From NCBI RefSeq assembly GCF_014643635.1, contig NZ_BMJV01000006.1:248001-312000 (forward strand): a DNA stretch of 64,000 nucleotides. Direction: 5' to 3'. This DNA is from Salipiger pallidus (lineage in GTDB: Bacteria > Pseudomonadota > Alphaproteobacteria > Rhodobacterales > Rhodobacteraceae). The notes under the pieces are model-generated. The model was not told the origin of the DNA and searched no databases. It saw only the letters and a list, made by a program, of their open reading frames with translations. The position numbers and the translations under genes were made by a program. Shown piece by piece: positions 32,753-40,990 of the stretch (its first letter is position 1; the number at the start of each line of letters is the position of its first letter).

Positions 32753-34096
32753 ATGCTCGACCAGCTGCCCCCTCGTATCGAGCCCGCGACCGAGCCTCTC
32801 GGGATGCTGGCCAGCCTCAAGGCCGCGCGCCAGAACGTGCTGCGGATCATCCCCGGCATCGCCTACACCCAGCCCATCGTCACTGGCAGCACTGGCGGCG
32901 CGCGCTGGCACATGGTGCAGGGCCCCGAGGGGATGAAGCGGATTTTCCTCGACAACGTCGTCAATTATCCAAAATCCGAGGTGATGCTGCGGATGTTGCG
33001 CCCGGCGGTGGGTGACAGCCTTTTCACCTCGGAAGGATCGCAGTGGCGCTGGCAGCGAAGGGCCATCGCGCCGGTGTTTGCCGCCCGCAATGTCGAGGCG
33101 CTGGCCCCCATGATGACCGCCACCGCCGAACGCGCCTGCGAAAGGCTCAGCCGCGGCGCGAGCGCCGAGATGGTGGCCGAGATGCTGTCCGCAACCTTCG
33201 ACGTGATCTGTGATGTCGCCCTGTCCGGGCGGGAGCACTTCGATGCAGATGCCTATGGCGATGCGATCACCAAGTACTTCCTGACGGTAGGACGGGCCTC
33301 GCTGCTCGATTTTCTTGAGGTGCCGCATTGGGTGCCGCGCCCGGCCGAGCTGTTCGGCCGGGGAGCGGTGAAGACAATGCACTCCATGGTCTCCAAGGCC
33401 ATCGAGGCGCGGCGGCGCGAGGCGACGGGCGGCGCGGACGATCTGCTCGATCACATGCTGGCGGCGAAGGACCCCGAGAGCGGGCGCACCATGTCGCCGC
33501 AAGATCTGCTGCACAACATGCAGTTCTTCATCGTCGCCGGGCACGAGACCACGGCCCTGTCGCTGGCCTGGGCGCTTTACCTGCTGGCACACGACCAACC
33601 CGCGCAGGCCCGCGCCCGCGACGAGGCGCGGTCAGTGCTTCAGGGCGGCCCCTGCGGCCACGGAGAACTGGACCGCATGCCGGGCATCACCGCCATCCTC
33701 GACGAGACCATGCGGCTTTATCCCCCCGTGGGGATGCTGGCCCGCAACGTGCGCCAGCCCGATACCATGTACGACCGTGAGATCCGCCCGCGCGAGACGA
33801 TCTTCGTCAACACATGGGCGCTGCACCGTCATGACGCGTACTGGGACCGTCCTGATGAGTTCGACCCGACCCGCTTCACCGGCCCGCAGGAGCGGGACCG
33901 TTACCTGCACCTGCCGTTCGGAGCGGGCCCCCGTGTCTGCGTCGGGGCGAATTTCGCCATGATGCAGGCGGGGATCATCCTTGCCACGCTGCTGTCGCGT
34001 TACCGCTTCGCGCCAAAGGGGCCTAAGCCCACACCGATCATGCACATGACAGTCCGCCCAGACCCGGGGGTGGAGCTGACGGTGACGCCGCTTTAG
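32753..34096 (+). CDS. Cytochrome P450
   Basis: 447-residue soluble bacterial P450. I-helix oxygen-activation motif FFIVAGHETTALSLAW, K-helix ETMR, and haem-binding loop FGAGPRVCVGANFAMMQ with the cysteine ligand. Substrate unknown. The start at 32753 follows AAGGA; the upstream in-frame ATG at 32609 adds 48 unrelated residues. No ferredoxin or reductase gene is adjacent, so electron donors must be encoded elsewhere. Confidence 0.95.
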   Translation: MLDQLPPRIEPATEPLGMLASLKAARQNVLRIIPGIAYTQPIVTGSTGGARWHMVQGPEGMKRIFLDNVVNYPKSEVMLRMLRPAVGDSLFTSEGSQWRWQRRAIAPVFAARNVEALAPMMTATAERACERLSRGASAEMVAEMLSATFDVICDVALSGREHFDADAYGDAITKYFLTVGRASLLDFLEVPHWVPRPAELFGRGAVKTMHSMVSKAIEARRREATGGADDLLDHMLAAKDPESGRTMSPQDLLHNMQFFIVAGHETTALSLAWALYLLAHDQPAQARARDEARSVLQGGPCGHGELDRMPGITAILDETMRLYPPVGMLARNVRQPDTMYDREIRPRETIFVNTWALHRHDAYWDRPDEFDPTRFTGPQERDRYLHLPFGAGPRVCVGANFAMMQAGIILATLLSRYRFAPKGPKPTPIMHMTVRPDPGVELTVTPL

Positions 34097-34209
34097 CCGT
34101 TCGTGCCGGCTTTTCACCGTTTCGTTGCGGTTTTGCGCAGCGTTGGCTTGCCCAGAGTGACCTTTTTGTGAAAACAGCGGCCAGACAGCTGCAAGAGGGA
34201 CACGCGGAC

Positions 34210-35214
34210 ATGTTCAAGACATCCATTCTGATCTCGGCTCTGACCGCGGGGGTGGCGCTGGCCTCACCGGCGCTGGCGCAGGAGTTCGTGGCCAAGATCG
34301 GCCACCTCGAAAGCACCGCCCAGAGCCGCCACGTGCACCTAGAGAAGGTGGCCGAACTGGTGAAGGAACGCACCAATGGCGCGGTGGAATTCCAGATCTT
34401 CCCGCAGGGTCAGCTGGGCAACCAGCGCCAGATGACCGAAGGCACCCAGCTTGGCACGCAAGAGGCCACGGTGGCCCCGGCGGCCTTCCTTGGCGGCTTC
34501 AACCCGGTGGTGTCGGTGCTCGACATTCCCTACCTCATCCCCGAAGGCGACGCCGCCCTGACGCTGCTTGACGGCCCGTTCGGCGAACAGCTGCTGGACA
34601 GCTTCTCGGAAAAGGGCCTTGTGGCGCTCGACCTGTGGCCCAATGGGACCAAGCAGTTCACCTCGAACCAGCCGCTGGATGACCTGGCTGCCTTCGAAGG
34701 CCAGAAATTCCGCGTCATGGACAGCTCGATCCTCATCGAGCAGTTCAACGCGCTTGGCGCATCCGCCATCGCGCTGCCGTTTGGCGAACTTTACACCTCG
34801 CTCCAGACCGGCGTGGTGGACGGCGAGGAAAACCCGCTCGACACGATCTTCAACATGAAGTTCTTCGAAGTACAGGATTACCTCGTGAAATCCGACCATG
34901 GTGCGATGGTGGACGTGGTGCTGTTCAACCCGATGTTCTGGGACAGCCTGCCGGATGAATACAAGACCGTCATCACCGACGCCTTCGCCGAGGTCATCCC
35001 CGAACTGGTCGCCCACAAGGCCGAGGCCGTGGATGCCGCGATGACCGCCATCGAGGAGGCGGGCACCAACACCCGCGTGGCCGATGATGCGGAACGCGCC
35101 GCCCTGCGCGAGGCGATGTTCGGCCCGGCCTCTGCCGCCTACGTGGAGATGGCCGGCGATGCGGGTCAGGCCGTGCTCGACACCTACGAGACGGAATACG
35201 AGACGCTGCAATAA
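34210..35214 (+). CDS. dctP: TRAP transporter substrate-binding protein DctP
   Basis: 334-residue periplasmic TRAP binding protein. Signal peptide to about residue 23 (ASPALAQ). Features: AKIGHLESTAQSRHVHLEKV, FPQGQLGNQRQMTEGTQLG, GQKFRVMDSSILIEQFNALG, the conserved LPFGELYTSLQTGVVDGEENP with the usual carboxylate-binding arginine in the preceding RVM segment. GAGGGA lies upstream, though spaced. It heads a P-Q-M operon; ligand probably an organic acid, not determinable. Confidence 0.94.
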   Translation: MFKTSILISALTAGVALASPALAQEFVAKIGHLESTAQSRHVHLEKVAELVKERTNGAVEFQIFPQGQLGNQRQMTEGTQLGTQEATVAPAAFLGGFNPVVSVLDIPYLIPEGDAALTLLDGPFGEQLLDSFSEKGLVALDLWPNGTKQFTSNQPLDDLAAFEGQKFRVMDSSILIEQFNALGASAIALPFGELYTSLQTGVVDGEENPLDTIFNMKFFEVQDYLVKSDHGAMVDVVLFNPMFWDSLPDEYKTVITDAFAEVIPELVAHKAEAVDAAMTAIEEAGTNTRVADDAERAALREAMFGPASAAYVEMAGDAGQAVLDTYETEYETLQ

Positions 35215-35343
35215 GTGCCTCCGGCGGCGTCTTTCAGGGCGCTGCCAGCACGTGCCTCGGCGGTCTCCTGACGGATGCCGTCTGCCGATGCCCACCCCTG
35301 CGGCGCCTGTGATGGGCGCCGCTTGCATATGAAGGTCCGCAAG

Positions 35344-35844
35344 ATGAAAGCCCTCGAAGTCCTGCGCACGGTGGAACGTACCGTGCTGGTCGTGCTCTTC
35401 CTGAGCATGGTGGCGCTTTACACCGGCTCTGTGGTGACGCGCGAGATCGGCGGAACCTTCGCCAGCCGTTTCGCGTGGATCGAAGAGGCGGTGCGGATCA
35501 TGAACCTGTTCCTCGTGTTTCTCGCCCTCGGCCTTGCGCTTGAGCGGGTTAAGCACGTGGGCATCACCAACCTGCGAGACCGTCTGCCCGAGGGCGTGCT
35601 GACGTGGGTGCGCCGGGTGATGGACCTCACGGGGCTGGTGTTTTCCGTCTATGTCGCGTGGCTGGCCCTCGGGCTGGTGCAGTTCGTACTGCGCTCGGGA
35701 CAAAGCTCGCCCACGCTGGGGGTGCCGATGGGGGTGATCTACATGGCGCCTATCGCGGGCTTCCTGCTGCTGGGGCTGCGCTACGGGCTCAGCCTCTTCG
35801 GCGTGATCGACAGGTTCTCGGCACAAAAGGAGTCCGAGGCATGA
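35344..35844 (+). CDS. dctQ: TRAP transporter small membrane subunit DctQ
   Basis: 166-residue integral membrane protein with four hydrophobic segments (TVLVVLFLSMVALYTGSVV, NLFLVFLALGLALE, LTGLVFSVYVAWLALGLV, APIAGFLLLGLRYGLSLFG). The start at 35344 is chosen because GAAGG (35330-35334) is suitably spaced; ATG 35329 is an alternative giving five more residues. It overlaps dctM by ATGA. Confidence 0.9.
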   Translation: MKALEVLRTVERTVLVVLFLSMVALYTGSVVTREIGGTFASRFAWIEEAVRIMNLFLVFLALGLALERVKHVGITNLRDRLPEGVLTWVRRVMDLTGLVFSVYVAWLALGLVQFVLRSGQSSPTLGVPMGVIYMAPIAGFLLLGLRYGLSLFGVIDRFSAQKESEA

Positions 35845-37121
35845 TCGTGATCGTCGTCATCCTTGCGCTGGTCCTGCTGGGCCTTGGGTTCGAGATGCTG
35901 CTGGTGCTGGGCGTGCCTGCACTGGCCTGGAAGGAACTTGCACACGGCACCCTTCCCGATGCTGCCGTGGTGCAGAAGATCGTCGGCGGCATCGACCATT
36001 CGACGCTGCTGGCCATTCCGTTCTTCATTTTCGCAGCGCACCTCATGGGATCGGGGCAGATCGCCCGGCAGCTGGTGGGGGTGGTGAAGGCCCTGATCGG
36101 CCACACGCGGGGCGGCATCGGCCACGTGGTGGTGGGCGGTTCCATGGCCTTCGGGTCGGTGTCGGGCTCGGCCCCGGCGACCGTGGCCGCGATGGGCCGC
36201 ATGGTCTACCCCGAGATGCGCGCGGCGGGCTGGTCAGACCGCACCTCGCTGGGCCTCTTGGTGGCAAGCGCCGAAACCGCGCTGCTGATCCCGCCGTCGA
36301 TCACGCTGATCGTCTATGGCTGGATCACCGGCACCTCGATCTCGCGCCTCTTCGCGGGCGGCTTGGCGGTGGGGCTGGTACTGGGGCTGGCCTTTGCCGC
36401 CTACGTGTCGTGGCAGGCCCGCAAGCAGGGCGTGACCCGTGGCCCGCGTCTTGGCTGGGGCGCGCGGGGGCGGGCGATCTGGGACGCGAAATGGGCGCTG
36501 GGGATGCCTGTCATCATCCTTGGCGGTATCTATTCCGGCACCATCACGCCCACCGAGGCCGCCGCCGTGTCGGTGGTCTATGCCATCCTCGTGGAAACGC
36601 TGGTGTTCCGCGCGCTTGACCTGCGCGGCCTCGTGAAGGTGACCGAGGACAGCGCGATCAACACCGCCATCATCTTCGTGCTGCTGGCCATCGGCGGGCT
36701 CATCAGCTTCTTCGTGACGCTGGCGCAGATCCCGGCAGGCATCATCGCGATGCTTGAGGCGGCGAACGCTGGGCCGGTCATGTTCCTGATCGCGGTCAAC
36801 GTCTGCTTCTTTATCGCGGGCATGTTCATTGACCCTAATTCGACCCTTTTGGTGCTGGTGCCGCCGCTCTATCCGGTGGCCATGTCCCTTGGCATCGACC
36901 CGGTGCATTTCGGCATGGTGGTCACGCTTAACGTCTGCATCGGGATGATCACGCCGCCCTTCGGCCTTGATATCTTTGTCGCAAGCTCGACGCTGGAGAA
37001 GCCGGTCAGCGACATCATCCGCGGCGTCTGGCCCTTTGTGCTGGTGAACATCCTCGTGCTGCTGATCATCACCTACGTGCCTGGCGTGTCGCTGCTGGTG
37101 CCGAACCTCATCTTCGGCTGA
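35841..37121 (+). CDS. dctM: TRAP transporter large permease DctM
   Basis: 426-residue inner-membrane permease with about 12 hydrophobic segments. Family motifs include PFFIFAAHLMGSGQIARQLV, MAFGSVSGSAPATVAAMG, LIPPSITLIVYGWITGTSIS, TPTEAAAVSVVYAILVE and GMITPPFGLDIFVASS. Completes the DctPQM importer. Confidence 0.96.
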   Translation: MIVIVVILALVLLGLGFEMLLVLGVPALAWKELAHGTLPDAAVVQKIVGGIDHSTLLAIPFFIFAAHLMGSGQIARQLVGVVKALIGHTRGGIGHVVVGGSMAFGSVSGSAPATVAAMGRMVYPEMRAAGWSDRTSLGLLVASAETALLIPPSITLIVYGWITGTSISRLFAGGLAVGLVLGLAFAAYVSWQARKQGVTRGPRLGWGARGRAIWDAKWALGMPVIILGGIYSGTITPTEAAAVSVVYAILVETLVFRALDLRGLVKVTEDSAINTAIIFVLLAIGGLISFFVTLAQIPAGIIAMLEAANAGPVMFLIAVNVCFFIAGMFIDPNSTLLVLVPPLYPVAMSLGIDPVHFGMVVTLNVCIGMITPPFGLDIFVASSTLEKPVSDIIRGVWPFVLVNILVLLIITYVPGVSLLVPNLIFG

Positions 37122-37205
37122 CGGGAACGTTTGAGGGCCTCGCGGGTTGGGACGATGGCGGCAGGCCCCCTGCCGTGTCTCCCCATAGCCCGAGAGCCCC
37201 CCGAT

Positions 37206-39281
37206 ATGTTCGATGTGAAATCCAAGGCCGACCCGCGCGACGTGTCCTTCGACCTCGCCGCCGGCCGCCCCGACCGGCTGGGCGCGCGCCCGGATGCGGA
37301 CGGTACGAATTTCGCCCTGTTTTCGGACCATGCCGAAAGGGTGGAACTTTGCCTCTTCGACGATGACGGTACCGAGCAGCTGGCCTGTCTCGACCTGCCC
37401 CGCAGCGAGGGTGGCGTGTGGTACGGCTACCTTCCCGGCATCCGGCCGGGGCAGGCCTACGGCTACCGCGTGCATGGGCCGTTCGATCCCGAGAACGGCC
37501 ACCGCTTCAACCCCGCCAAGCTGCTGCTTGATCCCTATGCCATGGCGATGCGCGGATATCTCGAGTGGGACGAGGCGCTGTTTGGCTACCCGGTGGGCGG
37601 CAGCGACCTTGAACTCGATGACCGCGACTCCGCGCCCTTCATGCCCAAGGCGGTGGTCGCAGACCCCGATTTCGACTGGGAAGCCACCGAAACCCCGCAG
37701 GTGCCGTGGGACAAGACGCTGATCTACGAGGCCCACGCCAAGGGCCTGACCATGCGCCATCCCGGCATCATCGAGGCCGATCGCGGCACCTTCAAGGCGC
37801 TGGCGTCCGAGCCGATCATCGAACACCTGCAGAAACTGGGTGTCACCACGATCGAACTGCTGCCGATCCACGCCATGGTGCAGGACCAGCATCTGATCGA
37901 GAAGGGGCTGCGCAACTACTGGGGCTACAACACGCTTGGATTCTTTGCACCCAACCGCAGCTACCTTGCGGGCGAGGATGTGCGCGAGGTGCGGCAAGCG
38001 GTGAAGCGTTTCCACCAGGCGGGGATCGAGGTAATTCTCGACGTGGTCTACAACCACACCGCCGAAGGGTCCGAGCTTGGGCCGACCCTGTCGTTCCGGG
38101 GCATCGACAACGCGTCCTACTACCTGCTGGCCGACGAAAAGCGGCACTGCTTCGACACCACCGGCTGTGGCAACACGCTGAACGTGGCACATCCCATGGT
38201 GCTGCGCATGGTCATGGATTCCTTACGTTACTGGGTCGAGGTCTGCCACGTGGACGGCTTCCGCTTCGATCTGGCCTCGACGCTGGGGCGCGAGCCGGCG
38301 GGGTTCGAGCGCGAAGGCACGTTCTTCAACGCCATGCGGCAGGACCCGGTCCTGTCACAGGTCAAGCTGATCGCCGAGCCGTGGGACATTGGCGACGGCG
38401 GTTACCAGGTGGGCGGCTTCCCCTGGCCGTTCCGGGAATGGAACGACAAGTTCCGCGACGACACCCGCGCCTTCTGGCGGCGGGATCCGGGCAAGACCGG
38501 GCGGCTGGCGCAGAGGCTCATGGGCAGCCCGACGCAGTTTGACCATTCGCGGCGGCCTGCAACGTCCTCGATCAACTTCCTGTCGGCGCATGACGGGTTC
38601 ACCCTGTGGGACACGCTCAGCTACGACGACAAGCACAACGAGGCCAACGGCGAGGACAACCGTGACGGCCACGACCACAACCTGTCGCACAACATGGGCG
38701 TCGAGGGGCCCACGGATGATCCCGCCATCGACGGTGCGCGACTGCGCCGGGCCAAGGCGATGCTGGCATCGCTGTTCGCCTCGCATGGCGTGCCGATGAT
38801 CCTTGCGGGCGACGAGATGGGCCAGACCCAGGGCGGCAACAACAACGCCTATTGCCAAGACAACGAGATCACCTGGATCGACTGGGATGCCGCCCGTCCA
38901 GAGCTGGTGCAGGCGGTCAGCGACATGGTGGCCTTCCGCCGCGAGTGGGTGGGCCATCTGGCCCCCGGTGGGTTCTGGCCGCGCCCCGAGGCAACCGAAA
39001 GCCACTGGCTGCACCCCGAGGGCCGCGAGATGGACGAGGGCGACTGGAATGACGAAGGGCTTCAGGTCACCGGCCTGCTGCACCGGCGCGAGGATTGCCC
39101 GGATCTGCTCATCATCGTGAATGCCGGGGACGATTGCGACTTCGCCCTTCCCGAAGGCGACTGGCAAAGACGTATCGACACCGCTCGGGACGTCGTGACC
39201 TGCGACGAGGCCGCCTCGGGCACCGTGGGTGTCGCCGGGCAGGCTGTGACCATCTTCAGCCAGCCATCGGAGGATCTATGA
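37206..39281 (+). CDS. treX: Glycogen debranching enzyme GlgX/TreX
   Basis: 691-residue GH13 enzyme cleaving alpha-1,6 branches. N-terminal CBM48-like domain (NFALFSDHAERVELCLFDDDG), then the catalytic barrel: LLDVVYNHTAEGSE-type region I (ILDVVYNHT), nucleophile region II (DGFRFDLAS), acid region III (LIAEPWD) and region IV (FLSAHDGFTLWD). GDEMGQTQGGNNNAYCQDNE is diagnostic for GlgX/TreX. The start at 37206 (MFDVKSK) was chosen because the upstream extension is unrelated. Overlap with treZ and then treY makes a TreX role in trehalose synthesis more likely than glycogen turnover alone. Confidence 0.95.
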   Translation: MFDVKSKADPRDVSFDLAAGRPDRLGARPDADGTNFALFSDHAERVELCLFDDDGTEQLACLDLPRSEGGVWYGYLPGIRPGQAYGYRVHGPFDPENGHRFNPAKLLLDPYAMAMRGYLEWDEALFGYPVGGSDLELDDRDSAPFMPKAVVADPDFDWEATETPQVPWDKTLIYEAHAKGLTMRHPGIIEADRGTFKALASEPIIEHLQKLGVTTIELLPIHAMVQDQHLIEKGLRNYWGYNTLGFFAPNRSYLAGEDVREVRQAVKRFHQAGIEVILDVVYNHTAEGSELGPTLSFRGIDNASYYLLADEKRHCFDTTGCGNTLNVAHPMVLRMVMDSLRYWVEVCHVDGFRFDLASTLGREPAGFEREGTFFNAMRQDPVLSQVKLIAEPWDIGDGGYQVGGFPWPFREWNDKFRDDTRAFWRRDPGKTGRLAQRLMGSPTQFDHSRRPATSSINFLSAHDGFTLWDTLSYDDKHNEANGEDNRDGHDHNLSHNMGVEGPTDDPAIDGARLRRAKAMLASLFASHGVPMILAGDEMGQTQGGNNNAYCQDNEITWIDWDAARPELVQAVSDMVAFRREWVGHLAPGGFWPRPEATESHWLHPEGREMDEGDWNDEGLQVTGLLHRREDCPDLLIIVNAGDDCDFALPEGDWQRRIDTARDVVTCDEAASGTVGVAGQAVTIFSQPSEDL

Positions 39282-40990
39282 GCGACGGCAAATGGGGCGC
39301 CATCCCTCAGGGTCAGGGGATCTGGCGCTTCTCGATCTGGGCCCCGGCAGCGCAGGAGGTGGCGCTGGTCCTCGACGACCAGCTTCTGGCGATGCAGGAG
39401 AGCGTCGGCCACTGGACGCTGCTCACCCGGGCCGAGCCGGACATGGCCTATTTGTTCCGCATCGACGGAGAGGACCGCGCCGACCCGGCTTCGCGCCGGC
39501 AGGTGCAGACGCTGAACGGCCCGTCAATGACGGTGGACGCGGCCGGCTTCGACTGGGGCGCGCCATGGCGGGGGCGCCCATGGAACGAGGCGGTGATCTA
39601 CGAGATGCACATCGGCTCCTATACGCCCGAGGGCACCTTCGCCGCTGCCATCGACCGCCTGCCGGAACTGGCCGACCTTGGTATCACGGTCCTCAACGTG
39701 ATGCCGGTGTCGCAGTTCGAGGGCAAATGGGGCTGGGGCTATGATGGTGTGCTCATCCGTGCGCCGCAGCCCACCTACGGCACCCCAGACGATATGCGCG
39801 CCTTCGTCCGTGCGGCGCAGGAACTGGGGATGTCGGTCATCCTCGATCTGGTGATGAACCACTTCGGACCGTGGCACAATTACCTGCCCGGCTACGCGCC
39901 CGAGTTCTACACCAAGACCCCGACGCCATGGGGGGCGGGCATCGCCTTTCACCAGCCGATGGTGCGGGCCTTCTTCCTCGAGGCGGCGCTGGGGTGGCTG
40001 GACGAGTATCGGCTCGATGGATTCCGGCTGGACGCGGTGCACCAGATCCGTGACCGGTCTGATCCGCATTTCCTGAAGCTGCTGCATGACACCATTCGCA
40101 GCACCGACCGGGGCCGGCCCATTCACCTTGTCACCGAGGACGAGCGCAACCTGCCGCATTTGCGTGATCTTGGCTATGACGCGGAATGGAACGACGATTG
40201 GCACAATGCGCTGCACGTCGCGCTAACCGGCGAAACCCAAGGCTACTACAAGCGCTTCGCCCCCGATCCGTTCGGAGACCTCGCCCACGCGCTGGCCAAC
40301 GGGCAGGTCGACGAAGGACAGGACAACCCCATCGAAGAAACCCGAGGGGCGCCCGCCGCGCACCTGCCGTGGACCTCCTTTGTCAATTCGAACCACACCC
40401 ACGACCAGATCGGCAACCGCCCCCATGGAGAGCGGCTGCTGACCCTCGTGGGCGAGGAAACAGGGCTGGTGCTGCACGCGGCGCTGATGCTCATGCCCTT
40501 CGTGCCAATGCTGTTTCAGGGCGAGGAAATCGGCTCTGAAGCGCCGTTCCCCTTCTTCTGCGATCCGCCTGACGAGGCCGCCCGCGAGGCGGTTCGCAAG
40601 GGGCGTGCGAAGGAACTGGGGCGGCTCGATTACGATATCACAGACATGCCCGACCCTACCGGCCCCAATGCCATGGACATGGCCTGCCCCTATCCGTCTT
40701 CGGACCCGGAGCGGGCCCGGCGCTGGCAGGCCCTGACGCGGCAACTTGCAAGCCTGCGTGCCAGCCACGTAGTGCCGCTGCTGGCCTCGGGCGATACCGG
40801 GCCGGGCAGTGTCACCCGCCACGGCGAAAATGCCTTCCACGCAAGCTGGGCCTTCAATGGCGGCACGCTGAACATGCTGCTCTGCCTCGGCGCGCCCGCC
40901 ACCGGCGCCACCCGGCCGGACACTCCTGTCTTCTCGCGCGGCAACCCGCTGAGCGACGACTTTGCCATCGACGTCTGGATCACCTCATGA
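39278..40990 (+). CDS. treZ: Malto-oligosyltrehalose trehalohydrolase TreZ
   Basis: 570-residue GH13 enzyme releasing trehalose from maltooligosyl-trehalose. An N-terminal beta domain (WRFSIWAPAAQEVALVLDD) is followed by VIYEMHIGSYTPEGTFAAAI, GWGYDGVLIRAPQPTYGTPDD, VILDLVMNHFGPWHNYL, nucleophile DGFRLDAVHQI, acid VTEDERN and FVNSNHTHDQIGNRPHGERL. These are TreZ signatures. It overlaps treX and treY by ATGA on both sides. Confidence 0.96.
   Translation: MSDGKWGAIPQGQGIWRFSIWAPAAQEVALVLDDQLLAMQESVGHWTLLTRAEPDMAYLFRIDGEDRADPASRRQVQTLNGPSMTVDAAGFDWGAPWRGRPWNEAVIYEMHIGSYTPEGTFAAAIDRLPELADLGITVLNVMPVSQFEGKWGWGYDGVLIRAPQPTYGTPDDMRAFVRAAQELGMSVILDLVMNHFGPWHNYLPGYAPEFYTKTPTPWGAGIAFHQPMVRAFFLEAALGWLDEYRLDGFRLDAVHQIRDRSDPHFLKLLHDTIRSTDRGRPIHLVTEDERNLPHLRDLGYDAEWNDDWHNALHVALTGETQGYYKRFAPDPFGDLAHALANGQVDEGQDNPIEETRGAPAAHLPWTSFVNSNHTHDQIGNRPHGERLLTLVGEETGLVLHAALMLMPFVPMLFQGEEIGSEAPFPFFCDPPDEAAREAVRKGRAKELGRLDYDITDMPDPTGPNAMDMACPYPSSDPERARRWQALTRQLASLRASHVVPLLASGDTGPGSVTRHGENAFHASWAFNGGTLNMLLCLGAPATGATRPDTPVFSRGNPLSDDFAIDVWITS

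Noticed and set aside
36234-38192. 652-codon minus-strand open frame
   Set aside because: Antisense to dctM and treX; highly repetitive His/Arg/Asp composition typical of a shadow frame.
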